Below are positions 26,002-34,460 of a DNA stretch of 64,000 nt, piece after piece (within the stretch, counting starts at the first letter, position 1; the number at the start of each line of letters is the position of its first letter). The stretch is from Neorhodopirellula lusitana (GTDB taxonomy: Bacteria; Planctomycetota; Planctomycetia; Pirellulales; Pirellulaceae): assembly GCF_900182915.1 (NCBI RefSeq), contig NZ_FXUG01000010.1, forward strand, positions 1 through 64,000, written 5' to 3'. Made by a program: the position numbers and the translations under genes. Below the pieces are notes generated by a model, which saw only the letters and a program-made list of their open reading frames with translations, made no database searches and was not told where the DNA came from.

Positions 26002-27147
26002 ATGAACACTTTCAAACGATACTGCCTCACTGCCGCCATCGCCGCCGTCAGCGTCGTCAACACCCATGCCGCTGACATCGTGGATACCGCCGTCGGTGCT
26101 GGTTCTTTCAACACACTGGTTGCCGCCGCCAAAGCCGCTGGCTTGGTCGACACGCTGAAGGGCGATGGTCCACTGACCGTCTTCGCACCCACCGACGACG
26201 CATTCGCCAAGTTGCCCGAAGGCACCGTCGAAACATTGCTGAAGCCTGAAAACAAGTCCAGACTTGCCGCCATCCTGACCTACCACGTGGTCCCCGGCAA
26301 AGTGATGGCATCTGACGTCGTCAAACTAAGCGGTGCCAAGACAGTCGAAGGACAACAAGTCGACATCAAGGTGGACGGTTCCACTGTCATGGTCGACGGT
26401 GCCACCGTCGTGAAGACCGACATCGGCTGTGACAACGGGGTGATCCACGTGATCGATTCCGTCATCTTGCCAGCGGACAAGAACATCGTCGAAACCGCCG
26501 TGGGTGCAGGATCGTTCAAGACATTGGTCGCTGCAGTGAAGGCGGCCGGTCTAGCTGAAACGCTGTCGGGCGAAGGTCCTTTCACCGTCTTCGCACCAAC
26601 CGACGAAGCGTTTGCGAAGCTCCCCGCGGGCACCGTCGAAACGTTGCTGAAGCCTGAAAACAAGCAAAAGCTGGTCGACATCTTGACCTACCACGTGGTG
26701 TCTGGACGCGTCTATTCGAGCGATGCGGTCGCGGCAAAGACTGCCAAGACGCTGAATGGTTCTTCCATCACCGTGAAGGTTGGCGATTCAGGTGCGATGA
26801 TCAACGACGCCGGTTTGGTGACGACCGATATCGACGGTTCCAACGGCGTGATACACGTCATCGATTCGGTGCTGATGCCACCAGCCAAGGGAGCCAACGT
26901 GCAAGGCGTCTTGCACGGTGCGATCGCCCAAGGCTCGGAATTGTTCAACTCCGGACATCACGCCGCTTGTGCCGACCTGTATACTCAAACGCTAAGCGGA
27001 TTGATGAGTGCGGACATGGATCCATCGCTTCACCATCACATGACTTCTGTCATGGCAACCGCCAGCACGCAACAGTGCCCAACCACACGGGCCTGGACAT
27101 TGCGTCACGGGATGGATCAGATGTACTCACGCTTGGCAGCCAAGTAG
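26002..27147 (+). CDS. secreted protein with two fasciclin domains
   Basis: The protein is 381 aa from the ATG at 26002, where a signal peptide begins (cut after THAA). Two tandem FAS1 domains follow, about residues 28-160 and 163-295, which are near duplicates: [15 protein letters not shown] / [31 protein letters not shown] / [27 protein letters not shown] in both, and [10 protein letters not shown] in both. The last 85 residues (helical, His- and Met-containing, HHHMTSVM) are a separate tail. FAS1 domains mediate adhesion or surface binding. The gene is 45 bp before an ECF sigma factor and is its likely target. Confidence 0.95.
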   Translation: MNTFKRYCLTAAIAAVSVVNTHAADIVDTAVGAGSFNTLVAAAKAAGLVDTLKGDGPLTVFAPTDDAFAKLPEGTVETLLKPENKSRLAAILTYHVVPGKVMASDVVKLSGAKTVEGQQVDIKVDGSTVMVDGATVVKTDIGCDNGVIHVIDSVILPADKNIVETAVGAGSFKTLVAAVKAAGLAETLSGEGPFTVFAPTDEAFAKLPAGTVETLLKPENKQKLVDILTYHVVSGRVYSSDAVAAKTAKTLNGSSITVKVGDSGAMINDAGLVTTDIDGSNGVIHVIDSVLMPPAKGANVQGVLHGAIAQGSELFNSGHHAACADLYTQTLSGLMSADMDPSLHHHMTSVMATASTQQCPTTRAWTLRHGMDQMYSRLAAK

Positions 27148-27192
27148 AGTTCCACCTCTGTCGATTGTTCGATCTCACCTCGGAAAGACCTT

Positions 27193-27819
27193 GTGACTGA
27201 ATCGGTTCTAACGCGTATCGCTGAAGGCGATCGCTCCGCTGTCGACGACTGCCTGGATCGTTATGGTGGTTTAGTGTGGTCGTTGGCAAAGCGGTGGATC
27301 GGCAACGCCGACGACGCCGAAGATGCCGTTCAAGAGATCTTTGTCGAACTATGGCAGCAAGCTGGGCGATTTGACCCGGCCGTCGCGGCCGAAACGACTT
27401 TCGTCGCGATGATCGCACGTCGCCGACTGATCGACCGACGCCGAAAGGACTCCAGGGCTCCGGCCATGGAGCCCATCAGCGTCGACCCGGTCGATGTGAC
27501 CGCCAAGTGCGAATTGGAAGAAACCTTGGTCCGCGGCGAAGAAGCCGCACAGGCCCAAGAGTGTTTAGAGAAGCTCACCACAACCCAGCAACAAGTTTTG
27601 AAGTTGTCGGTGCATCAAGGGGCTTCGCACACCTTGATTGCCGGAAAACTCTCGTTGCCTTTGGGATCGGTTAAGTCTTATGCTCGGCGAGGACTCCTCC
27701 AACTTCGGGATTGCATGCAACGCAGTGCCGAGGCGATCGAGTCGGCCGGTCTTGCCGCAACTCGAGCAAATGTGTCCCACCCAGCGTCCAAATTTCCTTC
27801 CACAGGGAGTCGATCATGA
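27193..27819 (+). CDS. ECF sigma factor, SigK-like context
   Basis: The protein is 208 aa, starting with GTG at 27193. Residues 5-80 form sigma region 2 (ALAKRW-like core helix, DAEDAVQEIFVELWQQA, then TTFVAMIARRRLIDRRRK), and about 120-180 region 4 (LTTTQQQVLKLSVHQGASHTLIAGKL, PLGSVKSYARRGLLQL). It directs RNA polymerase to promoters released on signal. The stop overlaps the start of the anti-sigma gene (ATGA), the usual coupling that keeps the pair in balance. The fasciclin gene just upstream is its probable target; it may also share that transcript. Confidence 0.93.
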   Translation: MTESVLTRIAEGDRSAVDDCLDRYGGLVWSLAKRWIGNADDAEDAVQEIFVELWQQAGRFDPAVAAETTFVAMIARRRLIDRRRKDSRAPAMEPISVDPVDVTAKCELEETLVRGEEAAQAQECLEKLTTTQQQVLKLSVHQGASHTLIAGKLSLPLGSVKSYARRGLLQLRDCMQRSAEAIESAGLAATRANVSHPASKFPSTGSRS

Positions 27820-28664
27820 ATCCATCATCGAACACTCCCTCGGAATGGGAAGAACTGCTCGCAGGTGAAGCCTTGGGCGACTTGGACGCTAGCGAATTGC
27901 AGCGACTCGACAGCGAGTTCGGGAACGAACGCCCGCAATCCAGCGACGAGCTGATGCAATCCGTCGCAGCACTGCACCTGGCTTTAACAGGTACGGATGG
28001 TGAGTCCATGCCTGACCATTTACGGCAAAAGATCGCAAGTGACGCTGCAGGTTATCTGCCGGCAAGAAACTCGTTCAACGCAAACACGCATATTGAAACA
28101 CCGAAGGTCGAACTTCCGTCTGCACACCAGGCGAACGCGGGATCCAAACTGGCAATGCGAGAAAGTCTCGCTTGGCTCACCGCCGCAGCGTGTCTGTTGC
28201 TAGCGATTGGATCATGGCTCGCCTCATCTGGCGGTTCTACCTCCGATCCAGGCGGCAACCGTGTTGCCATGAACGTCGTCGAGGCTCGCAAGGCTTTGCA
28301 AGCCACCGCCGATCGTTTGGAAGTTCAATGGGGACCAGGAACGACACCTTTCGACGCCCCGGTGTCCGGTGAAGTGATCTGGAGTACGGATCAACAAAAG
28401 GGGTTCATGCGATTTGTCGACATGCCAATTAACGATCCTGCGGTGCAACAGTATCAGTTGTGGATCATTGACCCGGCACGAGATGACGAACCGATCGATG
28501 GCGGTGTTTTCAACGTGACCGAAGCTGGCGAAGTGATTGTCCCGATCGATGCCAAGTTGAAAGTGATCGATCCGGCGGCATTCGCCATCACTATCGAGAA
28601 ACCCGGTGGTGTGGTCGTGTCCACTCAAGAACGATTGCCGCTTCTCGCTGCTGTTGAGAAGTAA
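27816..28664 (+). CDS. RskA-like membrane anti-sigma factor
   Basis: The protein is 282 aa. The cytoplasmic N-terminus (about 1-90) has the helical sigma-binding type sequence EWEELLAGEALGDLDASEL. One membrane segment lies near 115-132 (LTAAACLLLAIGSWLAS). The periplasmic part (140-282) matches the RskA C-terminal domain: VIWSTDQQKGFMRFVDMP, YQLWIIDPAR, GVFNV and FAITIEKPGG. Such proteins hold a SigK-type sigma factor at the membrane and release it after regulated proteolysis. The zinc-binding HxxxCxxC motif of ZAS proteins is absent, as in RskA. Confidence 0.92.
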   Translation: MNPSSNTPSEWEELLAGEALGDLDASELQRLDSEFGNERPQSSDELMQSVAALHLALTGTDGESMPDHLRQKIASDAAGYLPARNSFNANTHIETPKVELPSAHQANAGSKLAMRESLAWLTAAACLLLAIGSWLASSGGSTSDPGGNRVAMNVVEARKALQATADRLEVQWGPGTTPFDAPVSGEVIWSTDQQKGFMRFVDMPINDPAVQQYQLWIIDPARDDEPIDGGVFNVTEAGEVIVPIDAKLKVIDPAAFAITIEKPGGVVVSTQERLPLLAAVEK

Positions 28665-28681
28665 TCGCCTTCGCAACGACA

Positions 28682-28710
28682 AGACCGGTGGTGGATTCCG
28701 CCATCGGTCT
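28682..28710. terminator. hairpin between convergent genes
   Basis: An agaccg / cggtct stem extended by an imperfect ggtggtgg / ccgccat pairing lies 17 bp after the anti-sigma stop and before the end of the converging STAS gene. It could terminate transcription from both sides; no long T-run follows. Confidence 0.45.
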
Positions 28711-28771
28711 ATCGCTAAACTCGGACCCGAATCGCGATTGAGTGTTGATCTCCCACTCATCGCGTTTTCGG

Positions 28772-29137
28772 TTACATGTCCGCTTCGATCCATTCGCGAG
28801 CCTTCTCAACATCCGCGATATCGAAGTACTTGATCTCCGCAGTTGTGAACGGTCGGCAGAACACGGACATTCCTTTTTCCCACTTCGACTCGCCGACGAT
28901 TGCGAGACGCTCGATGTCGTTGAAGTGCTTCATGTCGAACTTGATGTCCTCCCACGCGGCACCCATGTCCCAACCGTGGAAGTCGTGCATCACGAACAAG
29001 ATTCGAACTTTGCCGTGCTCTTTAATCCGCTCTTCGGTCATCGGCATGAACTCGGCATAAGCTTCCTTGGTCAGCTTTCCGGTGACGTCGACTTCAATCA
29101 CTTTGCCGGTGGCGATTTCGTTGAGTGCGAATGACAT
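28772..29137 (-). CDS. SpoIIAA-like STAS protein (DUF3478 type)
   Basis: The protein is 121 aa with the SpoIIAA-like / SEC14-related fold: EVDVTGKLTKEAYAEFMP, VRILFVMHDFHGWDMGAAWED, IERLAIVGESKWEKGM and the tail ADVEKAREWIEAD. The family is small, cytoplasmic and of uncertain function; unlike true SpoIIAA it lacks the phosphorylatable serine motif. It is 49 bp downstream of gpmA in the same direction and probably shares its sigma-54-type promoter. Similar proteins often accompany stress and low-energy genes, which fits this region. Confidence 0.88.
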   Translation of the reverse strand: MSFALNEIATGKVIEVDVTGKLTKEAYAEFMPMTEERIKEHGKVRILFVMHDFHGWDMGAAWEDIKFDMKHFNDIERLAIVGESKWEKGMSVFCRPFTTAEIKYFDIADVEKAREWIEADM

Positions 29138-29186
29138 GGGACATTTCCTTAAGAGAGAAACAGGTAACAGAAAACACGGAGTGGAA

Positions 29187-29912
29187 TCATGCCTCGACGG
29201 CGGGTTCGAACCGTGTGTGAACTTCGTTCAGTGGGCACAATGCGCTGTTCAGCTGGTAAACGATCGGCACGCTCGTAGGAATATTCAGTAAAGGGATTTC
29301 TTCGTCAGACACGTGTTCCAGGTGTTTGACCAGGGCGCGAAGCGTGTTGCCATGCGCAACGACTAAGATTGTGTTCGCCTGGTTAAACGCCGGAGCAATC
29401 GTTTCGTGCCAATAGGGCAAAATGCGATCAATCGTGTCTTTCAAGCTTTCAGCCAACGGGATATCGCTCGCACCAAGACCCGCATAGCGTCGGTCACGAC
29501 CGGGATAGCGAGGATCGTTCCGTTCAAGCGAGGGAGGACGCACATCGAAACTACGGCGCCACAGGTGAACCTGTTCCGCACCTACCCTATCAGCCATCTC
29601 GCTCTTGTTTTCACCCTGCAGCGCGCCGTAGTGCCGCTCGTTCAATCGCCAACTGCGATTGACCGGCACCCACATCTGATCCGATTCTTCCAAGGCAATC
29701 CAAAGCGTCTTGATCGCACGCTGCAAAACCGAGGTATAAGCGATATCAACTTGCACGTCCTGTTCACTCAACCAGCGCCCCGCCTCGACGGCTTCATCGT
29801 GCCCTTGGTCTGATAGCGGCACGTCGGTCCAGCCGGTAAATCGGTTGTCCCGATTCCAAGTACTTTGACCATGCCGAAGCAAGACTAACTGTTTGTTGTG
29901 TGAAGTGTTCAT
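29187..29912 (-). CDS. gpmA: 2,3-bisphosphoglycerate-dependent phosphoglycerate mutase
   Basis: The protein is 241 aa, the usual length. It interconverts 3- and 2-phosphoglycerate in lower glycolysis through a phosphohistidine. Motifs: the catalytic LRHGQSTWNRDNRFTGW at residues about 10-26 (His phosphorylated), NERHYGALQGENKSEMA, RRSFDVRPP, and the second catalytic His in VAHGNTLRALVKHLE. The start at 29912 is just before the catalytic strand, so it cannot be much later. A sigma-54-type element at 29930-29944 would put transcription start only about six bases before this ATG. It lies with glgX, glgP and phosphoketolase as part of a glycogen-to-energy module. Confidence 0.95.
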   Translation of the reverse strand: MNTSHNKQLVLLRHGQSTWNRDNRFTGWTDVPLSDQGHDEAVEAGRWLSEQDVQVDIAYTSVLQRAIKTLWIALEESDQMWVPVNRSWRLNERHYGALQGENKSEMADRVGAEQVHLWRRSFDVRPPSLERNDPRYPGRDRRYAGLGASDIPLAESLKDTIDRILPYWHETIAPAFNQANTILVVAHGNTLRALVKHLEHVSDEEIPLLNIPTSVPIVYQLNSALCPLNEVHTRFEPAVEA

Positions 29913-29929
29913 GATGTGGAGCATGCAAA

Positions 29930-29944
29930 GCAAAGCTCGTGCCG
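29930..29944 (-). promoter_or_regulatory. sigma-54-type -24/-12 element before gpmA
   Basis: On the minus strand: CGGCACGAGCTTTGC followed by TT, with GG and GC separated by exactly 10 bp. It matches the consensus TGGCACG-N4-TTGC except for the first base. The predicted start of transcription is about 29918, leaving an almost leaderless gpmA mRNA. Confidence 0.55.
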
Positions 29945-30095
29945 CTACCTGAAAGCTCCGCTCCCCTAGCAACCGCGACCGAAACGGACTCACGAATGTG
30001 TCAGAACAGCACAGCGTTTCGCGATTGTCGAATTGACTGGCTCAAATGATTCGCTCAGCGACGATATCAGTGATCTGTCTTGTGTTTGGATTCGT

Positions 30096-32186
30096 TCAGG
30101 AGTCAGGCGAAAGAGTCTCGCCGCGTTGCAACAGCACGACAACGGACCGTCCATTCACTTGATAGTTCACGTCGCCGACCCGTTTATCGCCCGTTTCCAC
30201 AAAGTCGTCTGGGCTGTCGAGTGACGTATCAACGACTTGCAACCAGTCCCCAACACGTCCCTCGTGGATTCCGAACACCACTGGATCCGGAGCCGCGTTG
30301 ATCATCACGTAAATATTCGCATCCTCCTGTGAGGCACCGTGCAAACCAAAGGCGAGCTGTTGCGACTGATTCGACAAGTCAACTAGATGCTGCGTTCCAT
30401 ACCACTTCACGTCATCGCGCCAGAACCGGGACCGGCTGATCGAGGGATGTGCTTTTCGAAACGCGATCATCCGTTTGCAGAACCGGAAGATGTCGTCGTG
30501 TATGGAACGTCGGTCCCAATCGAGCCAACTGGTTTCGTTGTCTTGGTTGTACGGGTTATTGTTTCCATGCTGCGTTTGCATGAACTCATCACCCATCCGG
30601 AACATGGGTGTTCCGTTGGAAAGCATCAACAGGCAAAAGAAGTTTTTGACCTGTTGCTTGCGAAGTCGCATCACCTCGGGTGGCATTTCCGAACCGCCCT
30701 GCGAATCGCCCTCCCAACCACAATTCCAGCTGTACTCATTCGACCCATCGGTATTGTTGTGACCGTTCGCCCAGTTTCGTTTTAGGCGATAAGAGACCAA
30801 ATCGTAGAGCGTCGAGCCGTCATGGGAAGTGATGTAGTTGACGCTCAACGGAGGCTGGTAGGCGTGCATCCGATCATCCGGGAAAAGATCGTCGCTACCG
30901 TACAGACGCATCATCAAGTCGCCGACCAAACCCTTGTCGCCTCGCACGAAACGCTGCAAAGTGTCGCGATAACGTGCATTCCACTGCATCCATCGCTGCC
31001 CGGGAAACTTTTGCCCCAACTGAAATGCACCGCCCGCGTCCCAAGGTTCCGCAACCAGACGGCAATCCGTTAGCTCCACATCCGTCCCGATCTGACTGAT
31101 TACGGGCGGATCATCTAAATCGATCGAACCATCCGAATTGCGAGTGAAGATCGAGGCCAGGTCGAACCGGAAACCGTCGACATGCATGTCGGTATTCCAA
31201 TAACGCAAACTGTCGATGATGCCCCGACGGACACTTCGGTTGGCCGTGTGAAGGGTGTTTCCGGTACCGCTGTAATTGGCAAAGGGCGCCGACGGGTCAC
31301 CGGACGTCATATAGAAGGTGCTGTTGTCGATGCCCTTGAAGCTGTACGTCGGCCCGTGTTCGTCGCCTTCGCAGGTGTGGTTGTAAACCACGTCCAAAAT
31401 CACTTCGATGCCCGCTTCGTGCAACGACTTTACCATTTCACAAAACTCGTGCCGCTGAGAACATCCATCGGCGTCGACAGCGTAGTTGTGATGCGGCGAG
31501 AAGAAGTTCAGCGGCATGTAGCCCCAGTAATTATGTGCTTGCGGATCGAACTGGAAGACCGGCATCAACTCCACCGCAGTGACCCCGAGATCGATCAAGT
31601 AGGGAATCTTGTCAACAACTCCAGCGAACGTGCCACGCTTGGCTTCGGTCACACCTGAATTGGGATTGCGTGTGAATCCGCGCACATGCATCTCGTAAAT
31701 CACCAGGTCACTATCATGGCTAGGCGGCTGATCATCATCCCAATCAAAGGCCTCTTGCACCGACGGCAGCACACCGAGCGGTGCTTTCCCGGCATTGGAT
31801 CCCGGCTGGCAGGCGGCATCGTGACTGAATGTATCCGGGAAATAGACAGACCGAGCGTACGGATCGAGCAGTATCTTTTCAAAATCAAAACAGTGCCAAT
31901 CGTGGTCGGGCTCCGGCGCGGGTCCTTCCACTCGGTACGCATAGTACCGGGCGTTCGGCGCAAGCGACGCGGCAACGCGACAGTGCCAAACCGGCCCAGA
32001 CTTGTTCTTCAGATAGTTGAAGTCAAACTCATAACAGGGATGCACTAAATCGTCTGCCGTGTACAACAACAGTCGCACTGCTTCGGCGTGCTTGGAGTAC
32101 AACGAGAAATTGAACGCACGATCTTCCTCAATCCAAGTCGCCCCCTGAGGGAATGGGGTTCCTTCGATTCTTTGCCAACGGTTCAT
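30096..32186 (-). CDS. glgX: glycogen debranching enzyme GlgX
   Basis: The protein is 696 aa from the ATG at 32186. It removes short branches left after phosphorylase action on glycogen. An N-terminal CBM48 domain (GTPFPQGATWIEEDRAFNFSLYS) precedes a GH13 barrel with ELMPVFQFDPQ, the four conserved regions ILDVVYNHTCEG, DGFRFDLAS (nucleophile Asp), LVAEPWDAGG (acid Glu) and YITSHDG, and a final beta domain. The order and the HNYWGYMPLNFFSPHHNYA segment are typical of GlgX/isoamylase. It is preceded by a strong sigma-54-type element and fits with glgP at 48.4 kb. Cytoplasmic. Confidence 0.95.
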   Translation of the reverse strand: MNRWQRIEGTPFPQGATWIEEDRAFNFSLYSKHAEAVRLLLYTADDLVHPCYEFDFNYLKNKSGPVWHCRVAASLAPNARYYAYRVEGPAPEPDHDWHCFDFEKILLDPYARSVYFPDTFSHDAACQPGSNAGKAPLGVLPSVQEAFDWDDDQPPSHDSDLVIYEMHVRGFTRNPNSGVTEAKRGTFAGVVDKIPYLIDLGVTAVELMPVFQFDPQAHNYWGYMPLNFFSPHHNYAVDADGCSQRHEFCEMVKSLHEAGIEVILDVVYNHTCEGDEHGPTYSFKGIDNSTFYMTSGDPSAPFANYSGTGNTLHTANRSVRRGIIDSLRYWNTDMHVDGFRFDLASIFTRNSDGSIDLDDPPVISQIGTDVELTDCRLVAEPWDAGGAFQLGQKFPGQRWMQWNARYRDTLQRFVRGDKGLVGDLMMRLYGSDDLFPDDRMHAYQPPLSVNYITSHDGSTLYDLVSYRLKRNWANGHNNTDGSNEYSWNCGWEGDSQGGSEMPPEVMRLRKQQVKNFFCLLMLSNGTPMFRMGDEFMQTQHGNNNPYNQDNETSWLDWDRRSIHDDIFRFCKRMIAFRKAHPSISRSRFWRDDVKWYGTQHLVDLSNQSQQLAFGLHGASQEDANIYVMINAAPDPVVFGIHEGRVGDWLQVVDTSLDSPDDFVETGDKRVGDVNYQVNGRSVVVLLQRGETLSPDS

Positions 32187-32243
32187 ACAACAAAGTCCTT
32201 TCGATGATCGCGTCTTCCGCGATCTTACTGAGGCAACACGCAA

Positions 32244-32258
32244 GCAAAGTACATGCCA
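32244..32258 (-). promoter_or_regulatory. sigma-54-type -24/-12 element before glgX
   Basis: On the minus strand: TGGCATGTACTTTGC followed by TT; GG-N10-GC spacing is exact and only one base of the -24 box differs from TGGCAC. Predicted transcription start about 32232, giving a leader near 46 nt. Confidence 0.65.
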
Positions 32259-32279
32259 TCGTGGTGCTTCCTGTTGAAC

Positions 32280-34175
32280 TTAGCTCGGCCGTGCCTTCTC
32301 AAAATCGATCAATGACTTCGGCGGGATCGCGACCCGCAACGCGTTCAGGACCGCTAGCACGTCAATTACTTCCTGCAAGATCGCTCCCGCGACAGGCGGC
32401 AGGTATCCCGCCGACGCGACACCCATGGCGACGATGCTAATCGCCATGCCACCGATGGCACTTTGCAACGCAATCCGCCGCATCCGCCGACTGATGTGCA
32501 AGAACTCGTCAATCTTCTGGAGCGAACTATCCAGCACCACCACGTCGGCGGCCTCGGTGGTCACGTCACTGTTTTGACCAAACGCCACACCGACGGTTGC
32601 GGCCATCAATGCGGGGGCATCGTTAATTCCATCGCCAACGAAGATCGTGTTCGCCTTGGCGGTTTCGGCGTTCACGATCTCCAGTTTCTGTTCCGGACTT
32701 TGACTCGCGTACACATCGTGGATGCCCACCTGGTTAGCCAGATACTGCACCTCCGACGGACGATCGCCCGATACCAACATTGTCCGGTTGATCTTATGCC
32801 GTGGGCCGAGATGCTGAATAAAGGAAGCCCCATCCGGCCGCGGTGTGTCGCGGAAACGGTAGGTCGCCGCGTATTGATCATCAATCAGAATCACGCACTC
32901 CAGCCCACCGGCTTGTTGAGGCAAATGATCGGATAGCTGAGGCTGTATCGCTAGCAATTTTTTGCGACTGGTAACTTCGACCTTGTGACCGGCTACTTTC
33001 CCGGTCAGCCCTTGCCCAGGCGGCTCGCTGACCTCGGACACACCGTGAACAACGCAACCGGACTCCATCGCGGCTTTCGATATCGCGCTCGCCAGTGGGT
33101 GTTTCGAAAAACGTTCCAGGCTACTGACGTAGCAAAGAATCTCTGGCCCGCGTGATTCTTCGACGCACAATTGTTCCACCAGATTCGGCTCGCCGTACGT
33201 CAGCGTTCCGGTTTTGTCAAAAATCAGCGTTCGGCACGTATCGGCGGTTTCCAGTGCCGCAGGGTCTCGCACAATGATCGCGCGACGAGCGGCCAGTGAA
33301 ATCGAGCCAATGATCGCGACGGGGATTGCGATCAACAACGGGCACGGTGTCGCCACGACCATCACGGCCAAGAACCGCACCGGGTCGCCGGTTGCCACCC
33401 AAGCCGCCACGCCAATCGCCACAGCCAGTGGCGTGTACCAAGCCCCCAGTTGATCCGCCATGCGACGCATTTGCGGTTTCTGTTGTTCGGACTTCGCCAT
33501 CACCTCCATGATCTTGGCGTACCGCGAGTCCATCGCCAACTTATCCGCCTTGACGATCAACGCCGATTCGCCATTGATTGATCCCGACAGCACCGCCGAC
33601 CCTGGAGCCTTGGACATCATGTAGGGTTCACCGGTCAGGTACGACTCGTCCATCACACCGTGCCCTTCGACAACGGTGCCGTCCACAGGACACGTCTCGT
33701 GCGGGAATACTGCAACAGTATCGCCAATGGCAACATCCGAAAGCGGAATGTCATCGACCGTCGAATCGATCTGTCGGTGGGCAACCGCTGGCATCCGTTT
33801 GCTAAGCGCCCGCAATACCGACGACGCGCTGCTGACCGCATACGCCTCCAAAGCCTCGCCACCGGAGAGCATCAAGACGACCAACGCCCCGGCCAGGTAT
33901 TCCCCCAGCAACGCCGAGACCACGATCGATATCCCCGCCAGCAGGTCCGAGCCAAATTCTCGCCGCATGATTTTGCGCAGCAGTTCCCAAACCAGCGGCG
34001 TCCCGCCGAACCCGAGCACCAACCAGAGCGGAACATTCCAAGCATACTCAGAGGTCCCTATCGCGAACCGAAGCACCAAGTGAATCGCGATCATCACGAC
34101 GGTGAAAACCGCAATCGCCATCTCACGAGATTGCCAAGCCAAGGAATCATCACCGGCTGGTTGCGAACTATTCAA
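32280..34175 (-). CDS. P1B-type heavy-metal ATPase without metal-binding N-domain
   Basis: The protein is 631 aa. The TTG at 34175 has AGGAAA upstream at good spacing, so I prefer it over the ATG at 34121. P-type motifs: phosphorylation site [18 protein letters not shown] in the actuator domain, [11 protein letters not shown] in the hinge, and HPLASA for nucleotide binding, as in P1B enzymes. The sixth membrane helix reads [13 protein letters not shown], a CPx motif of the CPLL variety rather than the usual CPCALG, so the metal is not certain (Zn/Cd/Co-like or other). No heavy-metal-associated domain precedes it. It probably exports a transition metal from the cytoplasm. A weaker sigma-54-type element lies upstream. 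Confidence 0.92.
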   Translation of the reverse strand: MNSSQPAGDDSLAWQSREMAIAVFTVVMIAIHLVLRFAIGTSEYAWNVPLWLVLGFGGTPLVWELLRKIMRREFGSDLLAGISIVVSALLGEYLAGALVVLMLSGGEALEAYAVSSASSVLRALSKRMPAVAHRQIDSTVDDIPLSDVAIGDTVAVFPHETCPVDGTVVEGHGVMDESYLTGEPYMMSKAPGSAVLSGSINGESALIVKADKLAMDSRYAKIMEVMAKSEQQKPQMRRMADQLGAWYTPLAVAIGVAAWVATGDPVRFLAVMVVATPCPLLIAIPVAIIGSISLAARRAIIVRDPAALETADTCRTLIFDKTGTLTYGEPNLVEQLCVEESRGPEILCYVSSLERFSKHPLASAISKAAMESGCVVHGVSEVSEPPGQGLTGKVAGHKVEVTSRKKLLAIQPQLSDHLPQQAGGLECVILIDDQYAATYRFRDTPRPDGASFIQHLGPRHKINRTMLVSGDRPSEVQYLANQVGIHDVYASQSPEQKLEIVNAETAKANTIFVGDGINDAPALMAATVGVAFGQNSDVTTEAADVVVLDSSLQKIDEFLHISRRMRRIALQSAIGGMAISIVAMGVASAGYLPPVAGAILQEVIDVLAVLNALRVAIPPKSLIDFEKARPS

Positions 34176-34260
34176 TTGATTTCCTGGGCTGCTTCCGGAA
34201 TTCGGAACGGCAACAAGGGCTGAGCCACTATGTCACATGTGTGCTACCACGAGAGTAACA

Positions 34261-34275
34261 GCAAACGAAGTACCG
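34261..34275 (-). promoter_or_regulatory. weaker sigma-54-type element before P1B ATPase
   Basis: On the minus strand: CGGTACTTCGTTTGC followed by TG, with exact GG-N10-GC spacing and a perfect TTTGC -12 box; the -24 box is weaker. Predicted start about 34249, leader about 74 nt. It lies in the 285-bp gap 34176-34460 between divergent genes, which holds nothing else certain. Confidence 0.4.
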
Positions 34276-34460
34276 AGGCATATTGCAACGAGCTACCGCT
34301 GCACGATCCCCCGCGTATCGCAATTCTTTCTCGCCCGTCATAATGGGTCGCTCACAAGCCTCACCTGCTGGCATCGCGTTTTTCAAGCGAAGAAATGTCG
34401 CGCCTCCGAATTCCTGTGACGACACTCGACACCAGCCCCTGCCACAGCCCCGGCCCAACG

